From an uncultured Clostridia bacterium (GTDB lineage: Bacteria; Bacillota; Clostridia; Oscillospirales; Oscillospiraceae): 9,023 bases of DNA. Each line of letters opens with the position of its first letter. Within the stretch, counting starts at the first letter, position 1. The notes beneath the pieces are model-generated. The model searched no databases and had not been told where the DNA came from. It was given only the letters and a program-made list of their open reading frames with translations. This document shows, piece by piece, positions 4,935 to 9,023 of the stretch. Location of the stretch: positions 1-9,023 of the forward strand of contig CAMHRJ010000069.1 in NCBI GenBank assembly GCA_946187475.1, given 5' to 3'. The translations under genes and the position numbers were made by a program.

Positions 4935-7280
4935 TTACATCAGCAGAATCAAGATCGCGCGGATGACGAAGGCCGCGATCCACGCTGCCACGCACTGCCA
5001 GACTACCAGGCCCGCAGCCCAGCCCCGGCCCAGCTCCCGCCGGACGGCAGCGATGGCTGCCACGCAGGGGGTGTAGAGCAGGCTGAACACCAGCAGCACC
5101 GCCGCGCCCAGGGGCGTGAGGATGGCGGTGACGCCGCCGCCCGCGGCGAAGAGCACCTTCATCACGGAGACCACGCTCTCCTTGGCCATGAAGCCGGAGA
5201 TCAGCGCCGTGCAGATGCGCCAGTCGCCCAGACCCAGGGGCTTGAACAGCGGCACAAAGATGCTGGAGATGGCGGCCATGATGCTCCGGGAGGAATCCTC
5301 CGTCAGGGCCAGATGGGTGTCGAAGCTCTGGAGGAACCAGATGATCACCGTGGCGATCAGAATGACAGAAAAGGCCCGCTGCAGGAAGTCCTTGGCCTTG
5401 TCCCACATCAGCTGCAGGGTGTTGCGGATGCTGGGCAGGCGATAGGTGGGCAGCTCCATCACGAAGGGCACCGCCTCGCCCCGGAACAGGGTCTTCTTAT
5501 ACAGCAGCGCCGCCAGAATGCCCATGACGATACCCAGCACATAAAGGCCGATCATGATCAGACCGCCGTGGCCGGGGAAGAACATGCTGACGAAAAAGCC
5601 GTAGATGGGCAGCTTCGCCGTGCAGCTCATGAAGGGGGTCAGCAAAATCGTCATCTTCCGGTCCCGCTCGCTGGGCAGGGTGCGGGTGGACATCACCGCC
5701 GGCACCGAGCAGCCGAAGCCGATCAGCAGCGGCACGATGCTCCGGCCGGAGAGACCCAGCTTCCGCAGCAGCTTATCCATGAAGAAGGCCACCCGGGCGA
5801 TGTAGCCGCTGTCCTCCAGCAGGGAGAGGAAGAAGAACATGGTCACCACGATGGGCAGGAAGCTCAAAACGCTGCCCACGCCCTCGAAGATGCCGCCGAT
5901 GATCAGACCATGGAGCACCTCGTTCACGCCGGCGGCGGCCATGGCGGAGTCTGCCAGGTCCGTGAGGGCGCCGATGCCCACTTCCATCCACTCCTGCAGC
6001 CATGCGCCGATGACGTTGAAGGTCAGATAGAATACCAGCCCCATGATGAGGATGAACAGCGGCAGCGCCGTGTATTTTCCCGTGAGGATCCGGTCCAGCT
6101 TCTGACTGCGGACCTGCTCCTTGCTCTCGTGGGGCTTCCGGACGCAGGCGGCGCAGACCCGGTCGATGAACCGGAAGCGCATGTCCGCCATGGCGGCTGC
6201 CCGGTCCAGACCCCGCTCCCGCTCCAGCTGGAGGGTGATGTGCTCCAGGGTCTCCAGCTCGTTGGCGTCCAGCTTCAGCTGGTCGATGATGGTCTGGTCG
6301 CCCTCGATGGCCTTGCTGGCGGCAAAGCGCAGGGGCAGGTCCGCTGCCCGGGCGTGGTCCTGGATCAGACTCTGCACCGCGTGCAGACACCGGTGCACCG
6401 CGCCGCCGTGGTCATCCTCGCCGCAGAAGTCCTGCTCCGGCGGACGCTCCTGGAAATGGGCCACGTGGAGCGCGTGGGTCACCAGCTCGTCCACGCCCTG
6501 GTTTTTGGCCGCGGAGATGGGCACCACCGGCACGCCCAGCATCTGTTCCATGGTGTTCACGTCGATGAAGCCGCCGTTGCCCACCACCTCGTCCATCATG
6601 TTCAGCGCCACCACCATGGGGCGCTCCATCTCCAGCAGCTGCATGGTCAGATAGAGGTTGCGCTCGATGTTCGTGGCGTCCACGATGTTGATGATGCCGT
6701 GGGGCTTTTCCTGAATCACAAAGTCCCGGCTCACCAGCTCCTCGCCGGAGTAGGGGGACATGGAATAGATGCCCGGCAGGTCGGTGATGCGGGTGTTTTT
6801 CTCGCCCCGGATGCTGCCGTCCTTCCGATCCACGGTGACGCCGGGGAAGTTACCCACGTGCTGGTTGGAGCCCGTGAGCTGGTTGAAGAGGGTGGTCTTG
6901 CCGCAGTTCTGGTTGCCCACCAGGGCAAAGGTCAGCAGCTGATCGTCGGGCAGGGGGGTGCCCTCGCCCTTCAGATGGTGGATGCCCGGCTCGCCGATGG
7001 CGGGGTGGGGCGCGTGGTAGAGGTGCCGGGATCGTTTCGGCTGCTCGGCAGAACCTTCTAGCCTGGTAACGCCGATCTTCTCTGCGTCCGCCAGCCGGAG
7101 CGTCAGCTCATAGCCGTGGATGCGCAGTTCCATGGGGTCGCCCAGCGGCGCAAACCGCACCACGGTGACCTCCGCGCCGGGAATCACGCCCAGATCCAGA
7201 AAGTGCTGCCGCAGGGCGCCTTCGCCGCCTACGGTGTCGATCCGGGCATGCTCGCCGATTTTGAGTTCCTGTAATGTCAT
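4935..7280 (-). CDS. feoB: FeoA-FeoB fusion: ferrous iron transporter
   Basis: This 781-aa inner-membrane protein imports Fe(II). Residues about 1-75 form a FeoA-like SH3 domain, elsewhere encoded by separate feoA. A linker at 76-113 is His-rich (H86, H89, H92, H101, H102). The GTPase domain has G1 GNQNCGKT (122-129; Gln replaces the usual Pro of GNPN), G2 PGVTV with T149, G3 DLPG (167-170), G4 NMMD (227-230) and G5 SAAKN (256-260). A Cys/His-containing helical segment (C286, H291, H297, C298, then C376 and C379) leads to the membrane domain from about 403. The two Gate-type regions include GFGCSVPAVMSTRTL (521-535) and ISGFMAKESVVS (694-705), followed by YTPCVAAIAAVRRE near 736-749. The ATG at 7280 has AGGGAGA 8 bases upstream. 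All nucleotide-binding motifs are intact. It is transcribed with the small Cys-rich gene downstream. Confidence 0.96.
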   Translation of the reverse strand: MTLQELKIGEHARIDTVGGEGALRQHFLDLGVIPGAEVTVVRFAPLGDPMELRIHGYELTLRLADAEKIGVTRLEGSAEQPKRSRHLYHAPHPAIGEPGIHHLKGEGTPLPDDQLLTFALVGNQNCGKTTLFNQLTGSNQHVGNFPGVTVDRKDGSIRGEKNTRITDLPGIYSMSPYSGEELVSRDFVIQEKPHGIINIVDATNIERNLYLTMQLLEMERPMVVALNMMDEVVGNGGFIDVNTMEQMLGVPVVPISAAKNQGVDELVTHALHVAHFQERPPEQDFCGEDDHGGAVHRCLHAVQSLIQDHARAADLPLRFAASKAIEGDQTIIDQLKLDANELETLEHITLQLERERGLDRAAAMADMRFRFIDRVCAACVRKPHESKEQVRSQKLDRILTGKYTALPLFILIMGLVFYLTFNVIGAWLQEWMEVGIGALTDLADSAMAAAGVNEVLHGLIIGGIFEGVGSVLSFLPIVVTMFFFLSLLEDSGYIARVAFFMDKLLRKLGLSGRSIVPLLIGFGCSVPAVMSTRTLPSERDRKMTILLTPFMSCTAKLPIYGFFVSMFFPGHGGLIMIGLYVLGIVMGILAALLYKKTLFRGEAVPFVMELPTYRLPSIRNTLQLMWDKAKDFLQRAFSVILIATVIIWFLQSFDTHLALTEDSSRSIMAAISSIFVPLFKPLGLGDWRICTALISGFMAKESVVSVMKVLFAAGGGVTAILTPLGAAVLLVFSLLYTPCVAAIAAVRRELGRGWAAGLVVWQCVAAWIAAFVIRAILILLM

Positions 7281-7325
7281 GGGTAGACTCTCCCTGTAAA
7301 GTGTCCAAATGGAGCGTTTCTAAGG

Positions 7326-7349
7326 GGCAGTATGCCACAGGTAACTGCC
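7326..7349. promoter_or_regulatory. Imperfect palindrome over the feo promoter, candidate metalloregulator operator
   Basis: GGCAGT (7326-7331) and ACTGCC (7344-7349) form perfect 6-bp arms; extending to 10-base half-sites gives 7 of 10 symmetric pairs. It overlaps the -10 and most of the spacer of the feo promoter. Iron uptake operons are normally repressed by Fur or DtxR/IdeR-type regulators in the presence of metal. This sequence matches neither canonical consensus clearly, so the regulator is unassigned. Confidence 0.4.
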
Positions 7350-7357
7350 ATTGTCAA
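7329..7357 (-). promoter_or_regulatory. Sigma-A promoter of the feo operon
   Basis: On the minus strand, a perfect -35 TTGACA (7352-7357) is followed by a 17-base spacer and -10 CATACT (7329-7334), with TGG before it as an extended -10. Transcription should start near 7322, leaving a leader of about 42 bases. An A-tract just upstream of the -35 (7371-7375) could assist RNA polymerase binding. Confidence 0.8.
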
Positions 7358-7383
7358 TACGCATTCTCGATTTTTCCGGCGCG

Positions 7384-7423
7384 AAAAAACGCGGGGTTCC
7401 GGGATGCATCCGGAACCTCCGCG
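7384..7423 (-). terminator. Intrinsic terminator of the 133-aa gene
   Basis: A GC-rich hairpin (7390-7423; 13 pairs with two single-base bulges) is followed on the minus strand by six T (A-run at 7384-7389). It sits 25 bases after the stop codon of the upstream minus-strand gene and insulates the feo promoter from read-through. Confidence 0.9.
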
Positions 7424-7447
7424 CAGGGATAGAATTCTACAAATAGA

Positions 7448-7849
7448 TTAAATTTTCGCGTCCCCGTGGGGCAGGGCGTCCACGGCGCGCTTCATGGGCG
7501 CGCGCACCAGCTCATAGAGGAAAACGCCGCCGGCGCTGCCGAGAATCGGCGCGAGGGTGGGGTTTTTGATGCGCTTGGCGGCCAGCTCCGCGCAGGCGGC
7601 GCCGATGAAGGCGCTGAGACAGATGTCCCCGGCAGCCTCGACGCAGGCCGCGCCGCTGATCTCTCCGTCCCGGAACCGCCGAACCTCGTCGCCGATGCGA
7701 AACACGCTGGAGATCACCGCCGCAGCTACGGTTCTGGACAGCTGTGTGAGATTCACCGCCGCATAGATGGTGGCGCCGCGGGCAGCCTCTCTGCCGGCGT
7801 CCAGCGCAGCGTCGCGCAGGGTGATTTTCTGCGTATCGTTCAGTTTCAT
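7448..7849 (-). CDS. Hypothetical Ala/Gly-rich small protein, 133 aa
   Basis: I do not recognise this protein. The ATG at 7849 is chosen because AGGAGG (complement of 7858-7863) lies 8 bases upstream and a promoter is visible further out; the upstream in-frame extension to 7993 crosses that promoter and is not supported. The product is rich in Ala and Gly. Residues 1-25 are mostly charged, then come three moderately hydrophobic stretches: about 26-50 (ATIYAAVNL to AAAVISSVF), 66-91 (GAACVEAAGDICLSAFIGAA) and 98-115 (PTLAPILGSAGGVFLYEL). These are broken by charged loops such as RRFRDGE (57-63), and the C-terminus is basic. The pattern fits a small membrane-associated or Gly-zipper-like helical protein. 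It is a single-gene unit with its own promoter and terminator, divergent from the radical SAM gene. The function is unknown. Confidence 0.75.
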   Translation of the reverse strand: MKLNDTQKITLRDAALDAGREAARGATIYAAVNLTQLSRTVAAAVISSVFRIGDEVRRFRDGEISGAACVEAAGDICLSAFIGAACAELAAKRIKNPTLAPILGSAGGVFLYELVRAPMKRAVDALPHGDAKI

Positions 7850-7881
7850 GTTCCGGGCCTCCTGAGTGGTCGTTTTGAAAC

Positions 7882-7910
7882 AGTATAGCACAGATCCCCC
7901 GCGTGGGAAA
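7882..7910 (-). promoter_or_regulatory. Probable promoter of the 133-aa gene
   Basis: On the minus strand, TGCTATACT (7882-7890) is an extended -10 with hexamer TATACT. The -35 position at 17-base spacing reads TTTCCC (7905-7910), a weak match. Predicted transcription begins near 7875, about 25 bases before the start codon. Confidence 0.55.
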
Positions 7911-7917
7911 GCCCCCA

Positions 7918-7946
7918 TTGCGTTCAGGAAAATATTGTTATATAAT
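7918..7946 (+). promoter_or_regulatory. Promoter of the radical SAM gene
   Basis: A perfect -10 TATAAT (7941-7946) is 17 bases from TTGCGT (7918-7923), which keeps only the TTG of the -35 consensus. The predicted start is near 7953, giving a leader of about 34 bases. It is arranged back-to-back with the promoter of the 133-aa gene, with the -35 hexamers 7 bases apart, so one regulator could affect both. Confidence 0.65.
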
Positions 7947-7986
7947 GCAGCCATACAAATGGAACCGAAAGGACGGAGGTTTGACC

Positions 7987-9023
7987 ATGGCAAAGGACAT
8001 CATTCAGGAGCAGAATTCCAATCTGCAAAACCACATTGCCGTCGGCGTGGAGAAGATCGTCTCCGACGCCCTGAAGGCCACCCTGCGCGACCCGAAGCAG
8101 AGCGCCTTTTTCCTGCGTTTTTCCGCCGCCACCCGCAAGGCCACCAAGCGCCGTCAGGAGCTGGAGAACCAGGGTGAGCACATGCCCGCCTTCCTGATCG
8201 CCAGCATCACCAGCTACTGCAACCTCCACTGCGCCGGCTGCTACGCCCGCAGCATCCATTCCGCCTCCGACGAGGAGCCGGTGGACCAGCTCACCGGCGA
8301 GCAGTGGCAGAGCGTGTTCCGCCAGGCCGATGAGCTGGGCGTCAGCTTCATCATGCTGGCCGGCGGCGAGCCTATGCTCCGCCGGGATGTGATCGAGGCC
8401 GCCGGCAGCACTCCGAACATCCTGTTCCCGATCTTCACCAACGGCACCTTTTTCAACGAGCGCTACATCGACCTCTTCGACCGCTGCCGGAACCTGGTCC
8501 CGGTGCTGAGCATCGAGGGCGGCCCCGAGGCCACGGACAACCGCCGGGGCGAGGGCATGTACGAAAAGCTGCTGAACCTGATGGACGGCTTCAAGGCCCG
8601 GGGCCAGCTCTACGGCGCCTCCATCACCGTCACCCGGGAGAATTATCAGGAGGTCACCTCGCCGGAGTTTCTGGAGGTGCTGGCCTCCCGGGGCTGCAAG
8701 CTGGTGATCTATGTGGAGTTCGTGCCCATGAACGACGGCGAGGCGCATTTGGCCCCCGGGGAAGAAGAGCGGGCTTTCATCGCCCAGCGCATCGAGACCG
8801 TCCGCGCCGGCCGGCAGGACATCATCCTCCTGTCTTTCCCAGGGGACGAGCTGGAGATGGGCGGCTGCATGGCCGGCGGCCGGGAGTTCTTCCACATCAA
8901 CTCTCACGGCGGCGCCGAGCCCTGTCCCTTCTCGCCCTATTCCGACGTGAACGTGCGGGACACCTCTCTGCGCCAGGCCCTCAGCTCGCCGCTGTTCCGG
9001 GCCCTGCGCACGGAGGGCCTGCT
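7987..9023 (+). CDS. Radical SAM protein with SPASM-like C-terminal region, 3' end missing
   Basis: This is a radical S-adenosylmethionine enzyme; 345 complete codons are visible before the right edge. The ATG at 7987 has GGAGG (7975-7979) 7 bases upstream. An N-terminal helical, charged extension of about 65 residues precedes the core. The [4Fe-4S] motif is CNLHCAGC (C78, C82, C85), directly followed by YAR. The SAM-binding GGEP motif is at 126-129 (MLAGGEP), followed by TNGTFF (151-156), SIEGG (175-179) and ITVTREN. Toward the end, C294 (GGCMAGG) and C313 (AEPCPFSPY) flank a FFHIN/GG segment, resembling the start of a SPASM-type auxiliary-cluster region; further Cys could lie past the edge. 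This type, with the N-terminal extension, is seen in anaerobic bacteria and archaea without a firm function. No RiPP precursor or cofactor gene is recognised nearby, so the substrate is unknown. Confidence 0.9.
   Translation, partial: MAKDIIQEQNSNLQNHIAVGVEKIVSDALKATLRDPKQSAFFLRFSAATRKATKRRQELENQGEHMPAFLIASITSYCNLHCAGCYARSIHSASDEEPVDQLTGEQWQSVFRQADELGVSFIMLAGGEPMLRRDVIEAAGSTPNILFPIFTNGTFFNERYIDLFDRCRNLVPVLSIEGGPEATDNRRGEGMYEKLLNLMDGFKARGQLYGASITVTRENYQEVTSPEFLEVLASRGCKLVIYVEFVPMNDGEAHLAPGEEERAFIAQRIETVRAGRQDIILLSFPGDELEMGGCMAGGREFFHINSHGGAEPCPFSPYSDVNVRDTSLRQALSSPLFRALRTEGL

Noticed and set aside
4767..7061. Very long plus-strand open frame (764 codons) opposite feoB
   Set aside because: It is antisense to a gene with complete FeoA/FeoB motifs. 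Its translation is low-complexity His/Gln/Gly/Val-rich with no domain and no ribosome binding site. Long antisense frames are expected in GC-rich genes with strong third-position bias.
7280..7322. Possible riboswitch in the feo leader
   Set aside because: The predicted leader is only about 42 bases, too short for known metal riboswitches, and shows no stable structure by eye.
7380..7393. CGCG-A6-CGCG mini-palindrome as a separate regulatory site
   Set aside because: It is explained by the base of the terminator stem and its T-tract, with a chance CGCG beyond.
7850..7993. N-terminal extension of the 133-aa protein up to 7993
   Set aside because: The extension overlaps the extended -10 and the divergent radical SAM promoter and start, and has no ribosome binding site; the ATG at 7849 has AGGAGG at ideal spacing.
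1..9023. CRISPR array, insertion sequence, tRNA or other mobile or RNA gene
   Set aside because: Intergenic regions are short and contain only promoters, terminators and the listed repeats; no transposase, tRNA-like fold or spaced repeat array was seen.

Overview
This GC-rich window (about 60% by eye) carries AGGAGG-type ribosome binding sites, sigma-A promoters with TGnTATAAT extended -10 elements, compact overlapping operons and a clostridial-type FeoAB. That points to a high-GC Clostridia chromosome, most plausibly Oscillospiraceae/Ruminococcaceae gut bacteria. This is an inference from style and protein character; there is no rRNA or marker gene to fix it. I see no mobile element, CRISPR array, tRNA or rRNA. 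No gene-free stretch exceeds 300 bases; the longest is the 260-base divergent promoter region at 1153-1412.

Left block (1-4754). A peptide-binding lipoprotein of an ABC importer (minus strand, cut by the left edge) is divergent from a three-gene plus-strand operon: OmpR/PhoB-type response regulator (TTG start), membrane sensor histidine kinase and M29-family metallo-aminopeptidase. The operon genes overlap by 1 base (TGATG) and 4 bases (ATGA), so they are probably translationally coupled. The shared intergenic region holds two regulatory-looking structures: a perfect 8-bp inverted repeat over the lipoprotein promoter, and three TTTTGCC heptamers exactly 10 bp apart upstream of the regulator promoter. 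The second is the geometry expected for OmpR-family direct-repeat binding. A peptide-binding protein next to an aminopeptidase under a two-component system suggests a peptide-use or peptide-response locus (inference).

Middle block (4755-7357). A convergent minus-strand iron operon holds a FeoA-FeoB fusion and a 55-aa Cys-rich membrane protein of the FeoB-associated type. It has a strong promoter (TTGACA, 17-bp spacer, extended -10) overlapped by an imperfect palindrome that could be a metalloregulator operator. A long hairpin at 4712-4751 separates it from the convergent aminopeptidase gene.

Right block (7384-9023). A 133-aa unrecognised Ala/Gly-rich protein (minus) ends in a clear intrinsic terminator. 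It is divergent from a radical SAM enzyme gene (plus) that runs off the right edge. The most interesting items are the putative regulatory repeats, the two-component/aminopeptidase operon, a Phe at the usual catalytic Tyr position of the M29 enzyme, a His-rich linker in the Feo fusion, and the radical SAM gene with its divergent partner of unknown function.
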